This document shows, piece by piece, positions 16,264 through 25,369 of a DNA stretch of 64,000 bases. The stretch's first letter is position 1. Each line of letters opens with the position of its first letter. Below the pieces are notes generated by a model. The model saw only the letters and a list, made by a program, of their open reading frames with translations, had not been told where the DNA came from and ran no database searches. The DNA is from Pantoea vagans (lineage in GTDB: Bacteria; Pseudomonadota; Gammaproteobacteria; Enterobacterales; Enterobacteriaceae), in the NCBI RefSeq assembly GCF_004792415.1, contig NZ_CP038853.1:2604001-2668000 (forward strand). Reading direction: 5' to 3'. The position numbers and the translations under genes are program-made.

Positions 16264-16488
16264 ATGAGCGATGAAGATTTTGCAACTTCCCAGGAAGCCC
16301 GGAAATTAGCGGATGAAATCGCAGGCCTGAAGATGATGATCACCCTCATTCTGAAAGGTATGGGACAGGCTGATGCCGGAAAAGTGATTATTAACATGGA
16401 ACGCTATGTGCAGACGCTGGGCGATAAGCCTCAGGCGGAAGTGTTCAGCAATACCATCAAACAGATTAAAACAGCCTACCGTCAGTAA
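16264..16488 (+). CDS. yecF: YecF family protein (DUF2594)
   Basis: The 74-residue protein starts at ATG 16264 with AAGGAG nine bases before it. It contains the family pattern SQEARKLADEIAGLKMMITLILKGMGQADAGKVIINMER. YecF/DUF2594 proteins are small, helical and of unknown function, and sit between uvrY and sdiA in enterobacteria, as here. An upstream in-frame ATG at 16240 is less likely because the ribosome site lies inside that extension. Confidence 0.9.
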   Translation: MSDEDFATSQEARKLADEIAGLKMMITLILKGMGQADAGKVIINMERYVQTLGDKPQAEVFSNTIKQIKTAYRQ

Positions 16489-16521
16489 GCTTTTTTGCCC
16501 CCAGCAGCGGGGGCAAATACG

Positions 16522-17136
16522 CTAACTGTGTGCCTGCCAGTTAACCGACACGCCCAGCGTTGGCAGCACCTCTTCCGGGCTGAAACGACGTGTTCCCCGA
16601 TATTTCTCTGCCAGAGCGGGCTGAATTACCGGAATACGGATCGCAAACAGATTATCTTCTGACAGAATGAGTCCCGGCGTCAGCGGCTCATACACCACGC
16701 CATGCTCCTCAAACATCTTCTCCAGCATCGGCGTTGCCGAACTGATGATGTATTCCATGCCGTTCAGCTCTGCCAGCTGTACCGCGTGCCAGAGAATGTT
16801 CAGCGGCAGTTCCGCGTCAACTTCCAGCCGTGCCGAGAAGCGCGACATCTCCCACACTTTCTCATGGCTGAAAGGCAACACAATGCCTTCACTCTGCTCA
16901 GGTTCGAACCAGGGCATCAGACGCGCGCAGCCACTAATGCCCTCGCGCGCATTCCATGCGATTAGCCAGGTGACATCTGATCGATCGTAGCGATCATACT
17001 CCTGTCCTGGCGTGCTCAGGCGAGGTGGTATTGACCACCCTTCGCCGCGCGCAAAAACGCTATAACGGTAGCTGCCGAGTTCGGCAAGCAAAGAGGATGG
17101 CATATCCTTTAATTGCGTTTGCACTATTTTCATCAT
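16522..17136 (-). CDS. LuxI-type acyl-homoserine lactone synthase
   Basis: LuxI enzymes make acyl-homoserine lactones from S-adenosylmethionine and acyl-ACP. The 204-residue protein shows all family invariants in order: Arg and Phe in YRYSVF, Trp in GWSIP, the two Asp in EYDRYDR, Arg in GCARLMP, and Glu/Arg in VWEMSRFSA. Start ATG 17136 has AGAGG eight bases upstream; the open frame reaches 17259 but the extra residues do not match the family. It lies 119 bases downstream of an SdiA-type regulator gene on the same strand, with a lux-box-like palindrome between. Such synthases next to sdiA in Pantoea and Erwinia have been called ExpI/PhzI-like, described as the ancestral partner of SdiA. Acyl chain length cannot be read from the sequence. 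Confidence 0.9.
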   Translation of the reverse strand: MMKIVQTQLKDMPSSLLAELGSYRYSVFARGEGWSIPPRLSTPGQEYDRYDRSDVTWLIAWNAREGISGCARLMPWFEPEQSEGIVLPFSHEKVWEMSRFSARLEVDAELPLNILWHAVQLAELNGMEYIISSATPMLEKMFEEHGVVYEPLTPGLILSEDNLFAIRIPVIQPALAEKYRGTRRFSPEEVLPTLGVSVNWQAHS

Positions 17137-17226
17137 GCGCCTCTGACATCCCCATGTTTGCAATGATTTCTTTGCGCCAGCCTGGCAAAGCCCCGGCGCA
17201 GGGTAGACAACAGACCTGTACAAAGG

Positions 17227-17246
17227 AACTGCCAAATGTAGCAGTT
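17227..17246. promoter_or_regulatory. Lux-box-like operator upstream of the luxI-type gene
   Basis: AACTGCCAAATGTAGCAGTT is a 20-base palindrome with perfect six-base arms. It fits much of the lux-box consensus (CTG...CAG arms, AT-rich centre). It lies 91-110 bases upstream of the synthase ATG and just after the regulator stop, where a LuxR-family protein would control synthase transcription. Confidence 0.65.
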
Positions 17247-17255
17247 GTGTTATGT

Positions 17256-17978
17256 TCAAATCAGTCCGATTGCCGCTGCGTAGCAGGCAATCTGCGTTTT
17301 ATTGGAAACATTGAAACGCTTTTGCATATTTTTTTGGTGAAAGTTAACGGTATGTTCAGAGATGGATAAAATAAGTGAAATTTCGACCGCCGTTTTTCCT
17401 TCGGCTGTCCATTTCAGAATTTCCAGCTCGCGCTGACTAAACGCTTTTTTTAGTACCATCATTGCATCATCGCTAAAGCGCTCCAACGTATCCAGGCTTA
17501 GTTCCGCTAAAAGGTGTAGTTTCACCTCCAGCTCAGCATGGCGGAGCTGGACAGAAATGGGCTGTTGCGACGATATAGATAATATACCAATGACGCGATT
17601 TGGTGCCATTGCGGAGCAAGAAAATCCGCTCTGCAGCCCATATTCTCTCGCCTCATGCCAAAGATTGCCGGCGTCAGCGAACTGTTCCTCAATCCAGACC
17701 ATCCCTCTGCCCGGTCGCTGACACAATGCAAGCACCGGATCGACAGCGTAATAATTCTGCTTCTCATAACGTTTAACCCATAATTTGGGATAGGTGCTAT
17801 GTAAATGAATACGCGGCCGGGTAAATGGCACCGGATGCTGAATCAAAAAGGCAAAATAATCGAAGCCCATTGATTCAGTAAGCTGTTGCAATAACGTCTT
17901 CAACTCAGAAGAAGCCGTTAATGCCTGAAATTTCTCTTTCACCTCACTTCGCCAGGCGAAATAGTTTTCAAAACTCAT
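17256..17978 (-). CDS. sdiA: LuxR-family quorum-sensing regulator SdiA
   Basis: The 240-residue regulator has an N-terminal autoinducer-binding domain (about 1-165). It matches SdiA in HPVPFTRPRIH, YYAVDPVL (the conserved Tyr and Asp of the ligand pocket), and PNRVIGILSIS. Its C-terminal LuxR helix-turn-helix (about 175-238) is nearly identical to E. coli SdiA, with LKWTAEGKTAVEISLILSIS and NFHQKNMQK. E. coli SdiA lacks a synthase and listens to other species; here a LuxI-type gene follows directly, so the pair probably forms a working circuit. It shares the SdiA position after uvrY-yecF. Confidence 0.93.
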   Translation of the reverse strand: MSFENYFAWRSEVKEKFQALTASSELKTLLQQLTESMGFDYFAFLIQHPVPFTRPRIHLHSTYPKLWVKRYEKQNYYAVDPVLALCQRPGRGMVWIEEQFADAGNLWHEAREYGLQSGFSCSAMAPNRVIGILSISSQQPISVQLRHAELEVKLHLLAELSLDTLERFSDDAMMVLKKAFSQRELEILKWTAEGKTAVEISLILSISEHTVNFHQKNMQKRFNVSNKTQIACYAAAIGLI

Positions 17979-19166
17979 ATTGCCTCAGCGTTAATTTCAC
18001 TCGCCCTTCCGGTATTATTCATTCGGATTCATCGGATAAATTAAATTAACAGCAGAAAATTAATTTATCGTTGAGGTGAACCCGTCACCCTCTGCAGCGC
18101 ATAAAGTTCTTCACCGTCAGGACGGAGTGAAAAAATGCTCCTGCCCCTGTAATGTGAGGCCGGCCACAGCAATTTCAATCACCCCAGGAGAATAAGATTT
18201 TTCTGATAGAAATTCAATCCCTGACGATGAATTGAATTTTATCTCAGCTACTGGAGAGCTGCTGAAAATATTGAATTGGTCTACAAGACATTGAGTAAAT
18301 AATGCGTAAACAAAGCGTTAATTACTTCTCAATAAGCGAAGCGGCAGCGGAAAACTGCTGGCATATTTTTTATCAGGAAATAAGCTTTGCTCTTCAGGCG
18401 ATGCCGCATTCCTGTGATAAGTCCTTCTACACCGCAGCACGCGCCTCCCAATCCGGAAAAGCTAACGGGTTCACAGACTGCACCTGCGACCTCTCAATGC
18501 TGATTCTGCTCCTCTTGCCGTTGCTGCCCGACAGACGTAACCAAGGGCTTTGTAATAACAATATTCTGCGAAAATCCTGCCCGACTGCGTTGACCAGCGG
18601 ACGAGTCGACCCGCTCAGCCTTTAAGCAGTTTTTTTGACTGCGAATAATCTGAACTAAAAGCGGCGCATTAAAAAAATCAGCTTTATTTATCTTATGCCT
18701 GAACGGAATACGTGGCATAGATCACTATTTATGCTGACAGTACGTTATGGCAGCAATACGCTCAACCCTGACTCTATTTTAGTCATGAAAATCACTTTAC
18801 CGATAGTCACGCAACTAAATCACTGAAAAAAAATTGCAACGGGTAAATCCCCGATTGTTATTTGATGCTGCATGCTTTATCGATGCAATTAATTTCCCTT
18901 AATTCACTTTGCAGCATCGTGAATTAATTTCATCCTGACGTTGCTGGCACTGTTCAGATGAGACGCCGAAATTTTAATTCTGACTGCATTGACGAGCACT
19001 TTTCTGTTGTAACTTATGGACCTGAAAAAGGCTGCCTGATCAGCCTCCTGATTTGCTGCTGGTTCATTGTCAGGTGTGTCCGCGCTGGCGATGATAAATG
19101 GATTGGTTTCCCCCTTACCGGCTGTTTAATTCTTAATCAAACATGGTATTAATCCTGCCAGAAGAT
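17979..19166. other. Long gene-poor region between sdiA and an extensin-like gene
   Basis: About 1.19 kb holds short open frames on both strands (for example 18302-18625 and 18958-19152 plus, 18494-18718 minus). None has a convincing ribosome site or recognisable product. The sdiA promoter lies at its left end. It may hold a decayed gene or an unrecognised small RNA. Confidence 0.5.
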
Positions 19167-19862
19167 TTATCGGCAGTAGCCCGCGCCACGCATACCCAGA
19201 TGAAAATGTGAGGCGTGCGCGGCGTTGTAGTCCGGCCCCAGCGCATTACCGAATACGTCACAGCCACCCCGCCATAGCGTGTGCAGCATAGCCGCTTTCT
19301 CTTCTGGCTGTTGCCAGTGACGACTGACCTCAAGCCGCTGGCCATCAGCCAGCTGAAAGCCGGTCACATCCCAGGCATCGGCGGTGGCATGCTCACTGAG
19401 CCGCCCCTCTGCGCGGTGATAAATATTACGACAGGCATAGCTGCCAACATGGGTAATTCGTACCAGTGGACTATGCATATCCCGGGCGATCTGGTCCCGA
19501 CTGCGCAGAGCATACATGGTGCTGGCAACCGCCATTGGACAGCTGGCGAGAAAGCTGCTGCTGAGGCTGACCGGGCCAAATTTCTGAATTCGCAGCGGAT
19601 GGCCGATCGGACAGTAGCCCGTGACGGCCGGACGCTCGCTGAAACTCACCCAGCCCGCCTGCTGGGCACGACGCATCACCGCCAGACATGCGTCGGGATC
19701 CTGGGTAAGCCTTTTCATCTTTATCTGCGTCATCCAGCCAGGGGGATCGGTGACGGAGAGCGGTGTAAAGGGATTGAACTGCGGCGGGAGATGCTGCTTA
19801 AGCCAGGGTAAGCTGACCCATCCCAGCGCAATTAACAGCAGAAACAGGATAAGCGGACGCAT
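19167..19862 (-). CDS. Extensin-like C-terminal family protein
   Basis: The 231-residue protein has an N-terminal hydrophobic signal or anchor (about 2-18, PLILFLLLIALGWVSLPW). A periplasmic domain follows that matches the extensin-like C-terminal family: the CLAVMRRA block, GYCPIGHPLRI, HVGSYACRNIYHR, HATADAWDVTGF (His and Asp of the putative metal site) and HFHLGMRG. The domain is related to D,D-peptidase folds of the VanY/MepA kind, so a cell wall peptidase role is possible but not established. Start ATG 19862 has AAGGGAA seven bases upstream. Confidence 0.82.
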   Translation of the reverse strand: MRPLILFLLLIALGWVSLPWLKQHLPPQFNPFTPLSVTDPPGWMTQIKMKRLTQDPDACLAVMRRAQQAGWVSFSERPAVTGYCPIGHPLRIQKFGPVSLSSSFLASCPMAVASTMYALRSRDQIARDMHSPLVRITHVGSYACRNIYHRAEGRLSEHATADAWDVTGFQLADGQRLEVSRHWQQPEEKAAMLHTLWRGGCDVFGNALGPDYNAAHASHFHLGMRGAGYCR

Positions 19863-20148
19863 AATTCCCTTTGCAGCATAATGATTAATAACTAAAAAGT
19901 GTAGAAGCACATTCCGCTTCATGCCGTCTGCCTGACAGAACGTGATGAATAATTACCCAGACTGACGCAGGATTGTACGAAACCGTCCGTTATTACGGCT
20001 TACGGAGCGTCAGGCTTCACAATTGATAAAAAAGCGTTACCCGATTCCGGCCCTCTTCCTCTATCTTATGCCCACTTGCCCCCTGGGCAGACGCGTTTAT
20101 TAACAGCCAGCAGAGCTGACACAACATCAAGACAGGAAAGACAATTCT

Positions 20149-21543
20149 ATGGTTGATCAATCTAAAGAAACCGCACGCGCCCACGACGCGCCCGACAAGC
20201 TACAGCGCAATCTGCACAACCGCCATATTCAGCTCATCGCCATCGGTGGCGCTATCGGTACCGGCCTCTTTATGGGTTCCGGTAAAACCATCAGTCTGGC
20301 TGGTCCCTCGATCATTTTCGTCTATATGATCATCGGCTTTATGCTGTTCTTCGTGATGCGCGCCATGGGCGAGCTGCTGCTCTCCAACCTTGAGTACAAG
20401 TCTTTCAGCGATTTTGCCGCGGATCTGCTTGGGCCGTGGGCGGGCTATTTCACCGGCTGGACTTACTGGTTCTGCTGGGTGGTAACCGGCATCGCCGACG
20501 TCGTGGCCATCAGCGCCTATTTCCAGCTCTGGTTTCCGGGTTTCTCGATCTGGATGAGCGCCCTGCTCTGCGTGGTGGTTTTTCTGGCGCTGAACATCGC
20601 CACAGTTAAGCTGTTTGGTGAGATGGAGTTCTGGTTCGCGATAATCAAAATCGTCGCCATTGTCGCGCTGATCGTCACCGGCATTGTACTGGTCTCGATT
20701 CACTACCCTTCACCCGGCGGTGGCACCGCGGCGCTGAGCAACATCTGGGATCACGGCGGAATGTTCCCGAAAGGACTCAGCGGCTTCTTTGCCGGATTCC
20801 AGATTGCGGTGTTTGCCTTTGTCGGCATTGAACTGGTCGGAACGGCAGCGGCTGAAACCCACGATCCACATAAAGTCTTACCGCGCGCGATTAACGCGAT
20901 TCCGCTGCGCGTCATTATGTTTTATGTGCTGGCGCTGATGGTGATTATGGCGGTGACGCCGTGGACCCAGGTGATGGCCGACCGCAGTCCGTTTGTCGAG
21001 ATGTTCGTGCTGATTGGCCTGCCTGCTGCGGCGAGTATCGTTAACTTTGTCGTGCTGACCTCTGCTGCCTCTTCAGCCAACAGCGGCATCTTCTCCACCA
21101 GCCGTATGCTTTATGGCCTCTCGCAGCAGGGCGTCGCGAGCCGCGCGTTTGGTCGTCTCTCTGCCCGAGCGGTCCCGACTACCGGCCTGTTCTTCTCCTG
21201 CCTGTGTCTGCTGCTCGGTGTGGCGTTGATCTACCTGATCCCGGATGTGATGAAGGTCTTTACACTGGTGACTACCGTTTCAGCCATTCTGTTTATGTTC
21301 GTCTGGACCATCATTCTGTGCAGCTATCTGGCTTACCGTAAAAAGCATCCTGAGCGCCATGCTAAATCGGCCTTTAAGATGCCACTGGGCAAATTCATGT
21401 GCTGGGTCTGCATGGCCTTCTTTGCATTTGTGCTGGTGCTGCTGACGCTGCAGGAAGATACACGCCAGGCACTGATGGTCACGCCACTCTGGTTTGCGCT
21501 GCTGGGTGTGGGCTGGACGTTGCGTCATCGCCGCAGCCGCTAA
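20149..21543 (+). CDS. cycA: D-serine/D-alanine/glycine transporter
   Basis: CycA imports glycine, D-alanine, D-serine and D-cycloserine with protons across the inner membrane. The 464-residue protein is very close to E. coli CycA over its whole length, for example HIQLIAIGGAIGTGLFMGSG, where GAIGTGLF is the unwound substrate-binding part of helix 1, and FAGFQIAVFAFVGIEL of helix 6. Twelve membrane segments are expected. It stands alone between divergent and convergent genes and ends before a strong terminator. AGGAAAG lies before ATG 20149. Confidence 0.96.
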   Translation: MVDQSKETARAHDAPDKLQRNLHNRHIQLIAIGGAIGTGLFMGSGKTISLAGPSIIFVYMIIGFMLFFVMRAMGELLLSNLEYKSFSDFAADLLGPWAGYFTGWTYWFCWVVTGIADVVAISAYFQLWFPGFSIWMSALLCVVVFLALNIATVKLFGEMEFWFAIIKIVAIVALIVTGIVLVSIHYPSPGGGTAALSNIWDHGGMFPKGLSGFFAGFQIAVFAFVGIELVGTAAAETHDPHKVLPRAINAIPLRVIMFYVLALMVIMAVTPWTQVMADRSPFVEMFVLIGLPAAASIVNFVVLTSAASSANSGIFSTSRMLYGLSQQGVASRAFGRLSARAVPTTGLFFSCLCLLLGVALIYLIPDVMKVFTLVTTVSAILFMFVWTIILCSYLAYRKKHPERHAKSAFKMPLGKFMCWVCMAFFAFVLVLLTLQEDTRQALMVTPLWFALLGVGWTLRHRRSR

Positions 21544-21558
21544 TCGCTGACGGCATGT

Positions 21559-21591
21559 AAAAAGCCCGGTGACCTGACCGGGCTTTTTTTT
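21559..21591. terminator. Terminator between cycA and the convergent ydjM-like gene
   Basis: AAAAAGCCCGGTGACCTG continues into ACCGGGCTTTTTTTT, a strong GC stem with A and T tracts on the two sides. It overlaps the end of the convergent gene by two bases. Confidence 0.88.
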
Positions 21592-22564
21592 ACAGGCGTT
21601 CTCCCAGCGCAGAGAAAATGGCGGACAACGTGGGGCGTTCATAAGGTAAGCGCTGCGGCCGCGAATCGGGTTGCTGAGGTGTGCCCAGGCCAAAGGTGAA
21701 GGTATAGTTATCGCCTTCGCCCATGCGCAGGTCGGCTATCGTGGTCTGCCCATCCTGCTCACGCAGAGCGTAGAAGCCGTGGCTGAACCAGGCGACACGT
21801 TCTGCATACCAGCTGCCCCGGAAGGCGTCGAACAGTTCAGGATGTCGCGGATACCACGCCACCTGCAGAGGATGCGAGGGCGACAACAGCGACCAGTAGG
21901 CTTCGCCATAGCGATCCGGCGTCATAATCACGCTGCGCCAGATCAGCGTGTTGAAGGCTGTGGGCGTCACCAGGACTTTATTGGCCGCAATGCCCTGCGC
22001 CGTCAGCGAATCACGAATCTGCCAGCCTGCGACGCCCTGAATCACCACACTCCAGAGCAGATAAAGCGTACTCAGCGCCAGGCCGATCCGGTTACTGCGC
22101 ATGCCTTTGTCACCACGACGCCACAGTGCGACACCCAGCCCTATCAGCAACGGCAACGTATAGAGGGGATCGACGATATAAATACTGCCAATGGCATAGG
22201 GATAATCGGTGACTGGCAGACCAAGCTGGGTGCCGTACACCGTCATTAAATCAAGCAGCGGATGGGTAATCAGCGCCAGCCAGATCGCGGGCCACCATAC
22301 CGCCCACTTCACCCGCTGACGAAAGAGTCCTGCAATCCCCCACGCCATCAGAGGTGAGATCAGCGTAAGCCAGAGTAGCGCATGTGTTTCCGTGCGATGC
22401 AGCGTCATGTTGCGTATCGCATCACCATGGTCAATAAACACATCCAGATCGGGTAAGGTGCCGCAGACGCCACCTACCAGCGCAGCCTGCCAGATCGGCA
22501 CCCGACGTCCCATCACCGCCACACTGACCGAAGCACCCAACACCAACTGCGAAACAGAATCCAT
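21590..22564 (-). CDS. YdjM-like inner membrane protein (DUF457 metal-dependent hydrolase family)
   Basis: The 324-residue membrane protein has the DUF457 pattern: GGVCGTLPDLDVFID and MTLHRTETHALLW near the start, and ITHPLLDLMTVYG, whose His and Asp residues suggest a bound metal. Four or five hydrophobic helices are followed by a soluble C-terminal part of about 140 residues. YdjM is an SOS-controlled member in E. coli, but I see no LexA site here. The hydrolase label comes from remote similarity and no substrate is known. Confidence 0.8.
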   Translation of the reverse strand: MDSVSQLVLGASVSVAVMGRRVPIWQAALVGGVCGTLPDLDVFIDHGDAIRNMTLHRTETHALLWLTLISPLMAWGIAGLFRQRVKWAVWWPAIWLALITHPLLDLMTVYGTQLGLPVTDYPYAIGSIYIVDPLYTLPLLIGLGVALWRRGDKGMRSNRIGLALSTLYLLWSVVIQGVAGWQIRDSLTAQGIAANKVLVTPTAFNTLIWRSVIMTPDRYGEAYWSLLSPSHPLQVAWYPRHPELFDAFRGSWYAERVAWFSHGFYALREQDGQTTIADLRMGEGDNYTFTFGLGTPQQPDSRPQRLPYERPTLSAIFSALGERL

Positions 22565-22602
22565 CGATTCACTCCGTCACCGAATTGTGAATGTGTCCTG
22601 AA

Positions 22603-23238
22603 TTAGCGTACGCGAATCCCTTCAATGATCATGCGCTGGACGTTTTCGACGGTCTGATCGAAAAACGCCGGATCGCTGAGCGTCTGACCAGTCACGGCCT
22701 CAACCTGGGTGGCAAAGTCGGCATAATGTTGCGTGGTGGCCCACAGCATAAAGATCAGGTGCTGTGGCTGTACGCCCGCCAGCCGTCCTTCATCAATCCA
22801 GCGTTCAATAATAGCCGCTTTGTCATCCACCAGTTGTTTGAGATCGCCCGCCAGTTCTCCTTTCAGCAAGGGTGCGCCCTGCAGCATCTCCAGGCAGAAC
22901 AGCCGGGAAGCCTGAGGATGATCGCGTGACACTTCCAGCTTTAGCCGGATGTAACGCCGGATGGCCACCAGCGGATCCTGATCGTGCGCCAGCGCGCGCA
23001 ATGGTGCCAGCCAGACATCCAGAATCTGTTTCAGCACCGCCACGTAGAGCACTTCTTTAGAGGGAAAATAGTAGAGCAGGTTGGTTTTAGAGACATCGGC
23101 CAGCTCGGCCACCTTATCAAGGCTGGTGCCGTGGATACCAAACTGTGAGAAGAAGGTTAACGCCGCTTCCAGTATGGCAGCCCGCTTCGCTGCCACCGCA
23201 CGCGAACGACGCGTTGGCTTTTTTTCATCGCTATTCAC
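22603..23238 (-). CDS. rutR: TetR-family regulator RutR
   Basis: RutR represses the rut operon until uracil binds it. The 211-residue protein has a basic N-terminus (KKPTRRSRAVAAKRAAIL) and the TetR helix-turn-helix (about 20-62: FFSQFGIHGTSLDKVAELAD, then SKTNLLYYFPSKEVLY). The C-terminal ligand domain opens YVAVLKQILDVWLAPL. It is divergent from rutA and a matching operator lies in the gap. In E. coli RutR also acts on pyrimidine and pH genes genome-wide. Confidence 0.95.
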   Translation of the reverse strand: MNSDEKKPTRRSRAVAAKRAAILEAALTFFSQFGIHGTSLDKVAELADVSKTNLLYYFPSKEVLYVAVLKQILDVWLAPLRALAHDQDPLVAIRRYIRLKLEVSRDHPQASRLFCLEMLQGAPLLKGELAGDLKQLVDDKAAIIERWIDEGRLAGVQPQHLIFMLWATTQHYADFATQVEAVTGQTLSDPAFFDQTVENVQRMIIEGIRVR

Positions 23239-23351
23239 ACGTTTACCTCATCCTTCTGGTGTCAGCGCATCATAGCAAAGGGATGAGTCGCTGCCCAATC
23301 CGCTCCCTGCACCTTTTTTGCTCAGCCTGCATGCAAAATGTGCAGTGAATT

Positions 23352-23367
23352 TTGACCAGATGGTCCG
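23352..23367. promoter_or_regulatory. RutR operator
   Basis: TTGACCAGATGGTCCG fits the known RutR site TTGACCANNTGGTCAA except for the last two bases. It lies between rutR and rutA, upstream of the sigma-54 promoter. A second palindrome, TGGTCC-N5-GGACCA (23361-23377), overlaps its right arm. Confidence 0.8.
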
Positions 23368-23440
23368 AAATGGACCAGTTACTCCACTTACCTCTTATGG
23401 GTTAATTTTAACTGTTTGTTATTTATAACAATAAAAAAAG

Positions 23441-23456
23441 TGGCACACCGTTTGCA
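23441..23456 (+). promoter_or_regulatory. Sigma-54 promoter of the rut operon
   Basis: TGGCAC-N5-TTGCA matches the -24/-12 consensus. It lies 89 bases before the rutA start. In E. coli the rut operon is under NtrC/sigma-54, switched on by nitrogen shortage. An NtrC enhancer would be expected upstream but I did not pick a clear one. Confidence 0.8.
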
Positions 23457-23544
23457 GAGTTGTGACTGAGCGCAGCTTATACGGACGTAGCAGGATGCAG
23501 TGCAGCGCGTGAAACACCTTTCCCCCATCGCAACGAGGTTTCAC

Positions 23545-24636
23545 ATGAAGATAGGCGTCTTTATTCCGATTGGTAACAATGGCTGGCTGATTTCGTCCAA
23601 CGCGCCGCAGTACATGCCGACCTTTGAACTGAACAAAGCCATCGTGCTGAAAGCAGAGCATTACCACTTCGACTTTGCGCTCTCGATGATCAAACTGCGC
23701 GGCTTCGGCGGAAAAACAGAGTTCTGGGATCATAACCTGGAGTCATTCACCCTGATGGCGGGCCTGGCGGCCGTCACCTCACGTATTGAAATCTACGCCA
23801 CCGCGGCCACCCTGACGCTGCCTCCGGCGATTGTAGCGCGCATGGCATCCACGATTGATTCCATTTCAGGCGGTCGTTTCGGCGTTAATCTGGTGACCGG
23901 CTGGCAGAAACCAGAATATGAACAGATGGGAATGTGGCCGGGCGACGAGTACTTCGGCAGCCGTTATTCTTATCTGACCGAGTACGTTACCGTGCTGCGC
24001 GACCTGTGGGGCACCGGAAAATCGGACTTCAAAGGTGAGTTCTTCACGATGAATGACTGCCGCGTCAGTCCACAGCCGCAGCGTGCGATGAAGGTGATCT
24101 GCGCCGGTCAGAGCGATGCCGGTATGGCCTTCTCCGCTCAGCACGCCGATTACAACTTCTGCTTCGGCAAAGGGGTGAATACGCCTGCTGCGTTCAGTTC
24201 GACTTCAATTCGCATGAAGCAGGCCGCAGAAAAAGCAGGCCGAGATGTCGGCTCCTATGTGCTGTTTATGATCATTGCCGCCGAAACAGATGAAGAGGCA
24301 CGGGCTAAGTGGGAACACTACAAAGCCGGTGCGGATGAAGAGGCGCTCTCGTGGCTCACTACCCAGAGTCAGCAGGATACCAAATCAGGTAGCGACACCA
24401 ATGTGCGCCAGATGGCGGACCCGACCTCCGCCGTCAATATCAATATGGGCACGCTGGTGGGTTCGTACGCAAACGTAGCGCGGATGCTTGATGAAGTGGC
24501 GCAGGTAGAAGGCACGCACGGCGTGCTGCTGACCTTTGATGATTTCCTGGAAGGTATTGAGAACTTCGGTCAGCACATTCAGCCGCTGATGGCCTGTCGC
24601 AGCGCCCTGCTCGACGCACAGCAGGAGGTGGCATAA
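23545..24636 (+). CDS. rutA: Pyrimidine monooxygenase RutA
   Basis: RutA is a flavin-dependent enzyme that opens the uracil ring with O2 and FMNH2, giving ureidoacrylate (peracid). The 363-residue protein belongs to the bacterial luciferase-like fold and matches E. coli RutA almost throughout, for example [32 protein letters not shown], and [15 protein letters not shown]. Start ATG 23545 follows CGAGG; the frame opens further upstream at 23500 but those residues are leader. It is the first gene of rutABCDFG and shares one base with rutB. Confidence 0.97.
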   Translation: MKIGVFIPIGNNGWLISSNAPQYMPTFELNKAIVLKAEHYHFDFALSMIKLRGFGGKTEFWDHNLESFTLMAGLAAVTSRIEIYATAATLTLPPAIVARMASTIDSISGGRFGVNLVTGWQKPEYEQMGMWPGDEYFGSRYSYLTEYVTVLRDLWGTGKSDFKGEFFTMNDCRVSPQPQRAMKVICAGQSDAGMAFSAQHADYNFCFGKGVNTPAAFSSTSIRMKQAAEKAGRDVGSYVLFMIIAAETDEEARAKWEHYKAGADEEALSWLTTQSQQDTKSGSDTNVRQMADPTSAVNINMGTLVGSYANVARMLDEVAQVEGTHGVLLTFDDFLEGIENFGQHIQPLMACRSALLDAQQEVA

Positions 24637-25349
24637 TGAGTACCGTTTATTGTGCCCACACACCGGATGTTCCGCAGGTTGAACTGCCTGCTCGTCCTGA
24701 GCCGATCGCCTTTCCGCCAGGCCAGACGGCGCTGATTGTCGTGGATATGCAGAACGCCTACGCCACTGAGGGTGGCTACCTGGATCTGGCGGGCTTTGAT
24801 GTTTCTGCGACGAAGCCGGTGATTGCGAAGATCCATCAGGCGGTGACGACGGCGCGTGCGGCCGGCGTGCAGATCATCTGGTTCCAGAATGGCTGGGACA
24901 GTGACTACGTTGAAGCCGGTGATGCCGGTTCCCCCAACTTCCACAAATCGAATGCGCTGAAAACCATGCGTAAACGGCCCGAACTTCAGGGCTCGCTGCT
25001 GTCGAAAGGCGGCTGGGATTACGCGCTGGTCGATGAGCTGGTGCCACAGGCCGGTGACATCGTACTGCCAAAATCGCGTTACAGCGGCTTCTATAACACC
25101 CCGCTCGACAGCATGCTGCGCAGTCGCGGGATCCGTCATCTGATTTTCACCGGCATCGCCACCAACGTCTGTGTGGAATCGACGCTGCGTGACGGCTTCT
25201 TTCTGGAGTACTTCGGCGTGGTGCTGGAAGACGCCACCTATCAGGCTGGCCCGCCCTTTGCTCAGCAGGCGGCGCTGTTCAATATCGAAACCTTTTTTGG
25301 CTGGGTATCGGATGTCGATACCTTCTGCGAAAGCCTGAATGCCCGCTAA
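24636..25349 (+). CDS. rutB: Ureidoacrylate amidohydrolase RutB
   Basis: RutB hydrolyses ureidoacrylate (or its peracid) to aminoacrylate, CO2 and ammonia. The 237-residue protein is an isochorismatase-like hydrolase with the catalytic triad visible: Asp in [11 protein letters not shown], Lys in [10 protein letters not shown], and Cys in [11 protein letters not shown] 24636 overlaps the rutA TAA by one base. It belongs to the tightly packed rut operon. Confidence 0.96.
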   Translation: MSTVYCAHTPDVPQVELPARPEPIAFPPGQTALIVVDMQNAYATEGGYLDLAGFDVSATKPVIAKIHQAVTTARAAGVQIIWFQNGWDSDYVEAGDAGSPNFHKSNALKTMRKRPELQGSLLSKGGWDYALVDELVPQAGDIVLPKSRYSGFYNTPLDSMLRSRGIRHLIFTGIATNVCVESTLRDGFFLEYFGVVLEDATYQAGPPFAQQAALFNIETFFGWVSDVDTFCESLNAR

Positions 25350-25369
25350 CTCACGAAGAGGACGTCGCT

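Noticed and set aside
16495..16517. GCCCCC...GGGGGC hairpin between yecF and the luxI-type gene
   Set aside because: The T tract comes before the stem and an A tract after it on the plus strand, the wrong order for a standard terminator on either strand.
18302..18625. 107-residue plus-strand frame in the gap beside sdiA
   Set aside because: No ribosome site, odd composition, and no family pattern; not strong enough to call a gene.
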